In this document: one piece after another, positions 5,147-12,499 of the stretch
Position numbering within the stretch: position 1 is the first letter of the stretch
Layout: each line of letters starts with the position of its first letter
Source of the DNA: a virus
Direction: 5' to 3' (one strand)
Virus record (IMG/VR): IMGVR_UViG_3300023117_001807
Location: 1-39,068 of that record
DNA length: 39,068 nucleotides
The notes under the pieces: model-generated
Database searches by the model: none
What the model saw: the letters and a program-made list of their open reading frames with translations, nothing else
What the model was told of the DNA's origin: nothing
Position numbers and translations under genes: made by a program

Positions 5147-5694
5147 TGACGAATAACAAACTAATATTTGGTCACCAAATACCAATAGAAGTATCAGCAG
5201 AGTGTGACACATCTGTGCAAGTATTAGTGAACGACAGACCAGTTTGGGAAAACAAATACAAAAAAGGTCTCAAGCATAACGAAGTGATCGAGTTCGATGA
5301 AGACTATAAAGATGCAAAAAAAAATAAACTTACTTTTCTATTTTCTGGGACAGACGAGGTTGAAAAAAAATATCTAAAAATTTTCCAGATCACAATGAAC
5401 AAACAAATTTTTAATTTATATAATGCAGAATACTTTCCTAATATAAATCGAGAATGGTGGGAACAGCTCACTCCAGATCAGAAAGATTATTACAACCAAG
5501 TAATTTACGGCAAGACAGGATCTGAGTACGGGTGGTACGGAGAGATAAATTTTTACTATTGCACGGGATTTGACTTCAGATCAAAAACACGCTATAATCA
5601 AAACACGACAGACAAGCATATACTACTCGGAGAAAAACAAAATTGGATATACCTAGACCAAGATAGCAATGGGGTACACAACAAAACAAAATGA
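5146..5694 (+). CDS. Hypothetical protein upstream of amidinotransferase
   Basis: The product has 182 residues. Residues 1-85 look like a beta-rich domain; the rest is rich in Tyr, Trp and Asn. I recognise no family. Its stop overlaps the start of the amidinotransferase gene by four bases, so the proteins are probably made together. It is visibly more A/T-rich than its neighbours, suggesting separate origin. It may be an acceptor or binding partner for the enzyme. Confidence 0.55.
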   Translation: MTNNKLIFGHQIPIEVSAECDTSVQVLVNDRPVWENKYKKGLKHNEVIEFDEDYKDAKKNKLTFLFSGTDEVEKKYLKIFQITMNKQIFNLYNAEYFPNINREWWEQLTPDQKDYYNQVIYGKTGSEYGWYGEINFYYCTGFDFRSKTRYNQNTTDKHILLGEKQNWIYLDQDSNGVHNKTK

Positions 5695-6704
5695 TTAATG
5701 CACACAACACATTCGATCCGTTAAAGGAAATAATAATAGGTGATGTCGATCTTGCATCTATAAAAATAGACGACCCGAGGAAGCAAAAAAGGATAGAGTA
5801 CATATTCCATAAGACTAAAAACGAACTCAACCACTTTCAGACAGTTCTCGAATCTCGTAACATAAAAGTTCACAGACCTTCGTTGATAAAAAACACAGAA
5901 ATAAAAACTCCGTTTTGGTCTAGCCCAGGCACAAAGATACCACTCACCCCCAGGGATCTATTCCTGGTGTTAGGCAATACGATAATCGAATCTGCAATGT
6001 GCGAGCAAGAACGTTTCTTTGAGTCATTTTATTACAGAGATATTATTATAGAGCAATTCAAGAATGGAGCAAAATGGATAGCCATGCCGGCACCAAGGCA
6101 CGACTACAACAATTACGAAATTGATATAAGCGATGACATACCTAACCAAGATCCTATTATGGATGCCCCCGCATGTTTAAAATATGGAAAAGATATTTTT
6201 GTAAACACACACGGTGCCGGCAATCGACTGGGTCTGGAATGGCTTCGATCCGCATTTGATGACAGTTACACATTCCACGAGATCAATCAACCAGAGATCG
6301 TTGGTCACCTAGATTCACAATTCACAATACTAAGACCAGGACTTTTACTTACATATCATGAAAGAGAGATATTACCCGAGTACTTTAAAGATTGGGAAAT
6401 AATTAATGTAAATCCCACGCAAGACAGAAGCAAGGCAAACGCACATACCTTGATAGATTCTAGGATACAGGACACGGATCCAGAAAATACTGTACTAGTC
6501 GTAAATTGCCTCAGCATAGATAGAAACACAGTTGTGATGTGGGAACATTATAACACACAGACAGAGATGCTGAAGGAATTTGAAAAACATGATATAGAAG
6601 TTTTATTTGTGCCGTTCACTTATTCTCACTTTTTTAACCAAGGTGTAACATGCCTAACACTTGATCTCGATAGACATACACCAGAAGGATTAGTGAAGTA
6701 CTGA
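5691..6704 (+). CDS. Arginine:glycine amidinotransferase-like enzyme
   Basis: Enzymes of this family move the amidino group from arginine to an amine via a covalent Cys intermediate. The 337-residue protein follows the family along its length: TPRDLFLVLGN (about 86-96), a catalytic Asp in IMDAP (Asp158), GLEWLR (181-186), GHLDSQF with catalytic His206 and Asp208, and the nucleophile region NQGVTCLTLDLDR with Cys321. Glycine amidinotransferase has the same D, H, C order. The length matches bacterial members. The acceptor is unknown: glycine, an amino sugar or another amine are all possible. It is coupled to the genes before and after it. Confidence 0.85.
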   Translation: MINAHNTFDPLKEIIIGDVDLASIKIDDPRKQKRIEYIFHKTKNELNHFQTVLESRNIKVHRPSLIKNTEIKTPFWSSPGTKIPLTPRDLFLVLGNTIIESAMCEQERFFESFYYRDIIIEQFKNGAKWIAMPAPRHDYNNYEIDISDDIPNQDPIMDAPACLKYGKDIFVNTHGAGNRLGLEWLRSAFDDSYTFHEINQPEIVGHLDSQFTILRPGLLLTYHEREILPEYFKDWEIINVNPTQDRSKANAHTLIDSRIQDTDPENTVLVVNCLSIDRNTVVMWEHYNTQTEMLKEFEKHDIEVLFVPFTYSHFFNQGVTCLTLDLDRHTPEGLVKY

Positions 6705-7423
6705 TGAAGTTTGGATATTACGCAGACAATGAACTGCCAGTGAGCGTGGCACTGGATCGGTCACCATTGAAAGACTACAAGGTCAACTCTTACGGATACA
6801 GATGCCCCGAGTGGACACCAATGCCTGATGGCAAGAAGAACGTGGTGGTGCTGGGTTGCAGTCACACGTTCGGGCAAGGCAATGCAGACAACGAACACTG
6901 GGTACATTTCTTATCACAACACAACACAGATAGACTGCGTTACTGGAATCTTGGCCAGCCCGGTGCCAGTGCTGACAAGGTTGTCAGGATCCTGTACGGA
7001 TGTGAAAAAGTGATCGATCCTAGGATAGTGATAGTGTGCTGGCCTTTCTGGAGTCGCAGGGAAAAGTTACACAGTTATGCACAGAGTCTTATGAGTTATG
7101 ATGAGGAACTAAAGCACGAGACAGACGACTCAGACAAGAACAACTTCCTTAAAAATGTTTTCCTTGTGGAGAAGTATGCGGAGAAGAACAACTGCAAGAC
7201 CTTTCATTGCTTCGCCCAGGACTCATACCATGAACACATAAAAGGGCTTAATGTTTTACAAGATTACACCTTGAAAAACTGTTGGCCTTACTGGGACAAA
7301 AGAGAGCAACCCATTCAATACACAGACCCAAGTCTAGCAAGAGACGGAGTTCATTACGGCACAGAACATCACAAACGGTTTGCAAAATTGTTTCTGGATC
7401 AATTTTCATCGAAATTGAAGTAA
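6704..7423 (+). CDS. SGNH/GDSL-type hydrolase-like protein
   Basis: SGNH hydrolases include esterases and O-acyltransferase partners that add or remove acyl groups on glycans. The 239-residue protein has block I GCSHTFGQG (nucleophile Ser53), NLGQPGAS (83-89, block II-like) and block V DGVH (Asp214, His217). No signal peptide is seen, so it acts in the cytoplasm. It is last in the coupled operon 4844-7423. Its stop overlaps the convergent radical SAM gene by 25 bases. Two further SGNH-type proteins occur in this window. Confidence 0.7.
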   Translation: MKFGYYADNELPVSVALDRSPLKDYKVNSYGYRCPEWTPMPDGKKNVVVLGCSHTFGQGNADNEHWVHFLSQHNTDRLRYWNLGQPGASADKVVRILYGCEKVIDPRIVIVCWPFWSRREKLHSYAQSLMSYDEELKHETDDSDKNNFLKNVFLVEKYAEKNNCKTFHCFAQDSYHEHIKGLNVLQDYTLKNCWPYWDKREQPIQYTDPSLARDGVHYGTEHHKRFAKLFLDQFSSKLK

Positions 7424-8394
7424 TCGTTTACATCTATGTTACGCAAGGCATCCTGCCTGCCGATAAAATCTTCTAACTCTTTATCATTGTTTCTGTCCAC
7501 TGCTATTTCTTTTGGAGACATAATTTTTGCCAATCTTGTAAACTTATTATCGTACTTTACGCTCAACACACTTGGTTGTTCCAGGAACGCCCAATCGTGT
7601 GGTATGTTCTTGTTCTTAGCAAAGTTTACTATGTCGGGCAGTGTTTTGATGTTCAGACAGCTCACTGTAGTCCAGAAATCTAGTTGCAATAGTTTGTATT
7701 GTTTCTGCAGAGCAAGATAGGCATCTAAAGTTTTCTTGTAGTTGTTCCACTTGATAGGCCAACGTGCATAGTCATGAACTTGACCGATTCCATCCAAGCT
7801 CATTGTCACTATGACCATTATGTTTCTCTTCAACACCTCCTCTATCTCTGGGATCATTCTTGATCCGTTGGTATTCATCCTTACTATCTTCACGTTCTCC
7901 GGGAGTGCCTTTAATACCTTTTTGTAGTTCTTGCTGGCAGTGGGCTCACCGCCGTTCACATCAAATTCAATAATCCTTTCCTGAGGTAACTTCTTAAACA
8001 ATTCGTAATTGTCAACACGTGGATAGTCTTTAGATTCCAGGCTTCCTATCTTTGTGCTGAGTCCGGCATGGCACGACTGACAGGCACTGTTGCACACATT
8101 ATCCAACACACCTCCCACTATTAGGTAGTCTTTGCGTATAGGATGTAACATCTTGTGTCTGGCTATGCTGTTGGTCCGTATGCTTTCGCCCTTGACCTTC
8201 TCCGACCTCTGACACCTGAAACATTCCATAGGCCATTGCCCTTGTTCCATTGTGGCACGGACGTTTGCCATCCAGTCGCTCTGTTCAAGTTCCTCGTGAC
8301 TGCTAAACCCTTTTGCATGAATCATGTGTCCACACTTGCCCACAGAACCGTCTTGGTTAAGTCTTACAAAGTGATCTAATCTAGGACAAAACAT
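7399..8394 (-). CDS. Radical SAM protein with N-terminal Cys region
   Basis: Radical SAM enzymes use a 4Fe-4S cluster and S-adenosylmethionine to make a radical. The 331-residue protein has the motif C101-x3-C105-x2-C108 and the GGEP motif (148-151) that binds SAM. Before it lie Cys3, Cys21, Cys58 and Cys61, which could hold an auxiliary cluster, an arrangement that puts a SPASM/twitch-like part at the N terminus. The substrate is unknown; peptide and sugar modifications are known for the family. It is last in the four-gene operon 9420 to 7399, overlapping the gene before it by 14 bases. Confidence 0.85.
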   Translation of the reverse strand: MFCPRLDHFVRLNQDGSVGKCGHMIHAKGFSSHEELEQSDWMANVRATMEQGQWPMECFRCQRSEKVKGESIRTNSIARHKMLHPIRKDYLIVGGVLDNVCNSACQSCHAGLSTKIGSLESKDYPRVDNYELFKKLPQERIIEFDVNGGEPTASKNYKKVLKALPENVKIVRMNTNGSRMIPEIEEVLKRNIMVIVTMSLDGIGQVHDYARWPIKWNNYKKTLDAYLALQKQYKLLQLDFWTTVSCLNIKTLPDIVNFAKNKNIPHDWAFLEQPSVLSVKYDNKFTRLAKIMSPKEIAVDRNNDKELEDFIGRQDALRNIDVNDYFNFDEN

Positions 8395-8911
8395 TTTTAT
8401 ATTTCCTTATGATGTGTCCTAGTTCAACAGTCTGTCCTAACTGTGTCATTAGTTCATAATCGATATCGACAAACCTTTTTATTGGAGCGACCTCAATTTT
8501 AGGCATCCAGGCCAGTTCTGCTCTTTTGATGTCTGTAATTCTTTTAATGTCTTTAAACGGTAGCAAAGTCACCTTACCCCTGTAGAATTTAAACAGGTGC
8601 AATAGCCAAACGAATTGCGGACAGAAATGTCTGTCATTCACTTTTTCTTGTTCCACCAAGGACCATGTTCTCCTCACGTCGAGGGCGTTCTGCCGACAAT
8701 ACTCGTTGATGCCTGAAACAAATCGGATGGCAGGATCTCTCAACAGAATCTGTATGTTCTTACAATTCTTTATTTGATTGTTGGTGTAGATTATATCGGC
8801 CGCGTCTCTTAATGACGACGATCCATTCCTGAATATTGGATAGACAGTTTGTCTTCCGATGCCAACGACCTCGCAATCTGCATCGAGTAGTTTGATCCAC
8901 GCAGTCGGCAT
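8381..8911 (-). CDS. Sulfotransferase-like protein
   Basis: Sulfotransferases move sulfate from PAPS to sugars or other acceptors. The 176-residue protein has PIFRNGSSSL (25-34), matching the 5'-phosphosulfate loop of membrane-type and heparan-type sulfotransferases, and LLRDPAIRFVSGINEY (56-71), matching the 3'-phosphate motif (Arg58, Ser66). It is shorter than typical (about 250 or more), so it may be a minimal form. It starts in a TAATG overlap with the SDR gene. A kinase-like P-loop protein is the main alternative, less likely given the second motif. Confidence 0.7.
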   Translation of the reverse strand: MPTAWIKLLDADCEVVGIGRQTVYPIFRNGSSSLRDAADIIYTNNQIKNCKNIQILLRDPAIRFVSGINEYCRQNALDVRRTWSLVEQEKVNDRHFCPQFVWLLHLFKFYRGKVTLLPFKDIKRITDIKRAELAWMPKIEVAPIKRFVDIDYELMTQLGQTVELGHIIRKYKNVLS

Positions 8912-9420
8912 TATATCAATTCCTGTTCTGTTAAAACCCTAGCAACGTATTCCTCAGCGGATATGCTATCAGGATCACTAAATGTTTGTGTGTTGACACT
9001 ACCGGGCCTGATAAGTTCCATTTTGATTTTGCTAGATTGTGCCCTCAGTTGTGCGTGGGCCAGTTCTAATGCCATCTTCTGATTGCGGTATTCCATGACC
9101 TGTCTCATTGTTAGGCCGTTGATATGTTTGTCCTCTTTCCACATACACACCTGGGTTGATATGTTCCAAATGTGATGCACTTGCTCGCTGTTCTGCCATC
9201 TGTGCCACACCTCAAACAACAATTCGGTTTGGGCATACATGCTTATGGCATTGTTTATGAACATGTCACAGGGTTCAATCATAGATGCCGTGTGTGATGT
9301 CCTACGAATATTCTCGCCGTCGCTTCTCGATATACCAACTATACTGTGTCCTTTTTTGATCAGTTGCTCGGCGAATGCTTTACCGATTCCTTTTTTATGT
9401 CCTGTGATCGCAATTTTCAT
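8911..9420 (-). CDS. Short-chain dehydrogenase/reductase
   Basis: SDR enzymes oxidise or reduce sugars and other alcohols with NAD(P). The 169-residue protein has TGHKKGIG (6-13, dinucleotide-binding TGxxxGxG), NNA (56-58), a Ser near residue 88 and Y111-x3-K115. It is shorter than the usual 250 residues. The N-terminal SRS after the second strand suggests NADP preference. A GTTAAATA late octamer ends six bases before its ATG, with no ribosome binding site, so it heads a late operon with the sulfotransferase-like and radical SAM genes. Confidence 0.8.
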   Translation of the reverse strand: MKIAITGHKKGIGKAFAEQLIKKGHSIVGISRSDGENIRRTSHTASMIEPCDMFINNAISMYAQTELLFEVWHRWQNSEQVHHIWNISTQVCMWKEDKHINGLTMRQVMEYRNQKMALELAHAQLRAQSSKIKMELIRPGSVNTQTFSDPDSISAEEYVARVLTEQELI

Positions 9421-9426
9421 TTTTAA

Positions 9427-9434
9427 TATTTAAC
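9427..9434 (-). promoter_or_regulatory. Late promoter GTTAAATA (minus strand)
   Basis: The octamer ends six bases before the ATG at 9420. Together with the plus-strand octamer at 9448-9455 it forms a divergent late promoter pair. Confidence 0.65.
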
Positions 9435-9447
9435 GGTGCCCTGTGGT

Positions 9448-9455
9448 AATAAGTA
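9448..9455 (+). promoter_or_regulatory. Late promoter AATAAGTA
   Basis: A two-mismatch version of TATAAATA, eight bases before the ATG at 9464. It is divergent to the minus-strand octamer at 9427-9434. Confidence 0.5.
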
Positions 9456-9463
9456 TTTTTTGT

Positions 9464-10084
9464 ATGATAGATTACCTAGGCGATCAAACCAAATTCAAGG
9501 CATGCCATGAGCTTCCTGTGTTTAACTTGAAAGACATCAAAAGCCAGGTCATGGAATGGATACAAAACAACACAGACTTCTTGCAGGACAAAACAAGCAA
9601 AGGGTTTTGGATGAAAATTGATTACAAGGATCTCGGCAGGTCTGCTCCAGCATTAATTGAATATTTTAGACACGTCAGAATACCTATACAGGAAATTACA
9701 GTAGGAGTATTAACAGAAGCCATGACCGACGGATTTGAAATGCATCACGGATCACCCGGGAGAAATTTTAAGATAAATTTTCCAATTCACAATACCGAGG
9801 ATGTTTACACAGAATGGTATGACATTCCGGATGATAAGTTGAAAGAGTTTCCCTTGATTACAAACAAACACACCCGAGAATTTTGTTACAATTTAGGTTC
9901 CATACATGATACCGTGGATAAACTTTATCCTCTGCGTGTTGCTTATAATATGCATGAATGTCCGATAGTGTTCAACAGTTATCTGCCTCACAGAGTCATG
10001 CCCGGTGCAAATGCAAAATACCCTAGAATAATGTTAGCGACAATGCCAGTCAGAGATCCCTTTGACCTAATGCAGTTGTCTTAA
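9464..10084 (+). CDS. Possible 2OG-Fe(II) oxygenase-like protein
   Basis: The 206-residue product resembles the double-stranded beta-helix region of phage oxygenases in layout: MHHGSPGRNFKINFPI (about 93-108), then VFNSYLPHRV with His176, and basic residues (Arg178, Arg188) where 2-oxoglutarate would be bound. A clear HxD is missing, so it may be inactive or a different cupin-like protein. I place the start at 9464, eight bases after a late octamer, rather than at the upstream in-frame GTG at 9443, which lies inside the promoter. Its end overlaps the convergent radical SAM gene by 18 bases. Confidence 0.5.
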   Translation: MIDYLGDQTKFKACHELPVFNLKDIKSQVMEWIQNNTDFLQDKTSKGFWMKIDYKDLGRSAPALIEYFRHVRIPIQEITVGVLTEAMTDGFEMHHGSPGRNFKINFPIHNTEDVYTEWYDIPDDKLKEFPLITNKHTREFCYNLGSIHDTVDKLYPLRVAYNMHECPIVFNSYLPHRVMPGANAKYPRIMLATMPVRDPFDLMQLS

Positions 10085-11086
10085 GGTCGCTTCCTCGACT
10101 ATTTTACTTTCTCTCTTCACAAGTTTATCTAGATGTGTTCTGTAGTCACTGTGCTGTGGATGTTGTACATCAAATATGTTGTGTTCCGAGAAATTGTCCC
10201 ATGTGTTCCAGTCTTGTATCCTGCTGAACCAAACCCTGTCGGCGTTGTACTTTTCTCCCAACATCACAATGTCTTCCATCTCGTGGTAATTGTCTTTTTG
10301 CACAACATAGTGCATTATAAACCTAAATCCGTGTTTGTCCTTTAGTTCAGAGATGTATTGTAGATTCTCATTTATTTTTTCCCATCTACCGCCTAGTCGC
10401 AGTTTCTCATAGGTCTCTTTCGTGGCACCGTCTATGCTCACGCCCAACTCGTTCAAGTTCCTTATGATGTAGGGCACACGAGGTGCGAAGTCCTTTAACA
10501 TTAGGGCATTGGTCAGTATAGAGTACTTTATGTTATCCCGCTCTGGTGTCTGCTCCATAAAATGCCTGTACACGTGTGAGGCAAACGGATCCCCATCGGA
10601 ACCTATGTGCACCTGTATTGGATGTTTGCAGTAATACAACCATTCATTTATTTTGTCCGCAAGTCTTAGGCCCAGATTGTAGGCCGATCCTTCTTTGTGG
10701 AATACCAGACTCTTACGACAACTGGGACATCTCAAATTGCAACTTTCATCGATGGCAAGTCTCAGATGCTGTATGCGATCCGGCCGGCCATGCAATACAG
10801 CATTTGACTTTATGTATGAGCACTGGTGTTCATTGCAATAACGATAGGTACCATCTGTGATGGAACTCTGCAAGTGTTGGTGCATGTCACTGCCAATAAT
10901 TTCCTCCAGTGATTTTATCTGTAAGTTGCCTACGCTCTGTGGCAACCATGACTGACATTCACAGGCATAGCACGAGCCCTGCTTGTCGATCAGTATGGTG
11001 TCCCATGGACGTGGACATAGATTCTTTATCTTGAGATCCTTGGTGGTATCGACACCATACTGATCGAATATTCGTTGATTGATCAT
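10067..11086 (-). CDS. Radical SAM protein with N-terminal SPASM-like domain
   Basis: The 339-residue enzyme has the cluster motif C116-x3-C120-x2-C123 preceded by LRLAIDESCNLRC. Residues 24-60 hold C24-PRPWDTILID, then C39, C42, C44 and GNL, which is the pattern of a SPASM auxiliary-cluster domain; C84 and C89 follow. In most SPASM enzymes that domain is C-terminal, so the order here is inverted, as in the other radical SAM protein at 7399-8394. The substrate is unknown. It begins four bases inside the end of the 55-residue gene upstream. Confidence 0.85.
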   Translation of the reverse strand: MINQRIFDQYGVDTTKDLKIKNLCPRPWDTILIDKQGSCYACECQSWLPQSVGNLQIKSLEEIIGSDMHQHLQSSITDGTYRYCNEHQCSYIKSNAVLHGRPDRIQHLRLAIDESCNLRCPSCRKSLVFHKEGSAYNLGLRLADKINEWLYYCKHPIQVHIGSDGDPFASHVYRHFMEQTPERDNIKYSILTNALMLKDFAPRVPYIIRNLNELGVSIDGATKETYEKLRLGGRWEKINENLQYISELKDKHGFRFIMHYVVQKDNYHEMEDIVMLGEKYNADRVWFSRIQDWNTWDNFSEHNIFDVQHPQHSDYRTHLDKLVKRESKIVEEATLRQLH

Positions 11087-11250
11087 TTGTCGGGGTCCGT
11101 GATCATGTCCATGGTCAGGGGTTTGGATTCGTCTGACTTCTGCTCCGGCATCTGCTGTGCCTTCTTCCTCCGCCTCCGCTGTTCCCGTTCATGCTGTTTC
11201 TGTAATTTCTTGGCGCCTCTGGTGTTCTTGTAGTCGTAGTGTATGCCCAT
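11083..11250 (-). CDS. Small very basic protein
   Basis: The 55-residue product is rich in Lys, Arg and Gln in its centre (about residues 10-40) and acidic at its end, with no membrane segment. An AAGGAGG site lies just before the ATG. A sigma-70 promoter precedes it. Its stop overlaps the start of the radical SAM gene (ATGA), so the two are translated together; it might be a partner or peptide substrate, which is speculative. Confidence 0.65.
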   Translation of the reverse strand: MGIHYDYKNTRGAKKLQKQHEREQRRRRKKAQQMPEQKSDESKPLTMDMITDPDK

Positions 11251-11274
11251 TGTGAACCTCCTTTGCTACCCGTA

Positions 11275-11303
11275 ATTATACACTACAACAATGGTGTTGT
11301 AAA
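11275..11303 (-). promoter_or_regulatory. Sigma-70 promoter with operator-like palindrome (minus strand)
   Basis: On the minus strand TTTACA (complement of 11298-11303) and TATAAT (complement of 11275-11280) are 17 bases apart. The spacer and the edge of the -35 box hold the perfect palindrome ACAACA-ATGG-TGTTGT (11285-11300), which looks like a repressor site. It drives the small gene at 11250 and the radical SAM gene. Confidence 0.6.
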
Positions 11304-11344
11304 CTATTTTGGTAATAAAAGTTGCACTTAATGGTTGCAATTCT

Positions 11345-11352
11345 GATAAATA
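11345..11352 (+). promoter_or_regulatory. Late promoter GATAAATA for the porin
   Basis: Seven of eight bases match the late octamer. It leaves a leader of about 70 bases before the porin ATG at 11428, with a GGGAG ribosome binding site. This is one of the few late genes here with a real leader. Confidence 0.65.
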
Positions 11353-11427
11353 TGCCTTACAATCCAGAGCGGTCAATAGGCCATTGATCGCATTACAATC
11401 ATAATAGATACGGGAGAAAAACAATCT

Positions 11428-12366
11428 ATGAAAATGACAAAGAAAAAGGCGGCTATTGGTGTGGCGATTATCATCGCACTAGTGGCTATTTGGTCGGTTA
11501 TGAAACCGGCACCGGCTGAAGCGGCCGAGATGAAGGTGTATGGTTCACTGAACTACATGCTGTCAAACAACGAGAATGCTTCAGGCGTGGCAACATCAAA
11601 AGCGGAGAACAACGGTTCAGCGATTGGTGTTGACTTCAATAGCAACATCGCAGAGGGAATCGACGGCTTCGCCAAGTTAGAAGTGGACATCGACGCGGAT
11701 GACTCTGGTTCATCACCATTTGACTCTAAACTGGCTTACGCTGGTATTGACATGGGTGACGCGGGTGTGCTATCAGCAGGAAGACAGAACTCTGTGTTCA
11801 AGGGTGCTGTTACATCTAAGACAGATGTGTTCCCAGAATTCGGCGGAAGTGCCGCACAGAAATTGTTCAGCAGGGACTCACACACTGTTGTGTACTCGAA
11901 CAGTTTGGGTGCAATCCAGATCGACAACTTGGTAAAAGTTGACGGTTCAACTGGTAAATCAGGCGTTGACGTGTACGAGACTGCGGCTTCCATGGACATC
12001 TCTGACTCACTGAACATCGGTGTTGCATACACGGATGACAAGGTGAACTCAGTTGAGTACATGGGTGCGGGTATCACATTCGACCTTTCTGATGCTACAA
12101 CAATCGGTTACAACCACACAATCAAGGAAGTGGAATCTACTAGTTTAGAGACCTCTGCCAATGAAGTAGTTGCTTCACACCTGATCGGTGCGACGACTTT
12201 CTCAGTTGGTTATGGTGAGATCGAGGATGGCAACAAATACACTACGGTTGGCGCTGAGAAGAAATTCGGCGAGAACTTCAGCATGTATGGTGCTTATCAG
12301 ATGACGGATGTGCCAACAGGTACAGACACAAACGACATGGCGGCTGGAATCAAGTTCACATTCTAG
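11428..12366 (+). CDS. Outer-membrane porin
   Basis: The 312-residue protein has a basic start, a hydrophobic core (about 9-24) and an AEA cleavage region near residues 30-32. The mature part begins EMKVYGSLNYML, the usual first strand of Gram-negative general porins. It shows alternating beta strands, DSKLAYAGIDMGDAGVLSAGRQ typical of the family, and ends in Phe (KFTF), the outer-membrane insertion signal. It should form a trimeric pore in the host outer membrane. It has its own late promoter, leader and terminator. Base composition and codon use are even and rich, as in highly expressed genes. Confidence 0.9.
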   Translation: MKMTKKKAAIGVAIIIALVAIWSVMKPAPAEAAEMKVYGSLNYMLSNNENASGVATSKAENNGSAIGVDFNSNIAEGIDGFAKLEVDIDADDSGSSPFDSKLAYAGIDMGDAGVLSAGRQNSVFKGAVTSKTDVFPEFGGSAAQKLFSRDSHTVVYSNSLGAIQIDNLVKVDGSTGKSGVDVYETAASMDISDSLNIGVAYTDDKVNSVEYMGAGITFDLSDATTIGYNHTIKEVESTSLETSANEVVASHLIGATTFSVGYGEIEDGNKYTTVGAEKKFGENFSMYGAYQMTDVPTGTDTNDMAAGIKFTF

Positions 12367-12426
12367 TTCCCAAACACTGTGGAGTCGGTCTAGATCCAAA
12401 AGGTCAAGGCCGGCTTTACGCTTTTA

Positions 12427-12444
12427 AACGCTTCGCGTTATTTC
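12427..12444 (+). terminator. Hairpin after the porin gene
   Basis: AACGC-TTC-GCGTT (12427-12439) forms a tight five-pair stem followed by ATTTCT. It lies 60 bases after the porin stop. The stem is short and the T run is interrupted, so it is a modest terminator. Further AACGC and CGCTCCGCTCC elements follow before the next late promoter. Confidence 0.45.
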
Positions 12445-12486
12445 TAAAAAACGCATTTCCTAAAATTTAACGCTTCCGCTCCGCTC

Positions 12487-12494
12487 CTTAAATA
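12487..12494 (+). promoter_or_regulatory. Late promoter CTTAAATA
   Basis: Identical to the octamer at 699-706. It ends five bases before the ATG at 12500, so the operon transcript should be leaderless. Confidence 0.65.
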
Positions 12495-12499
12495 TCCCT

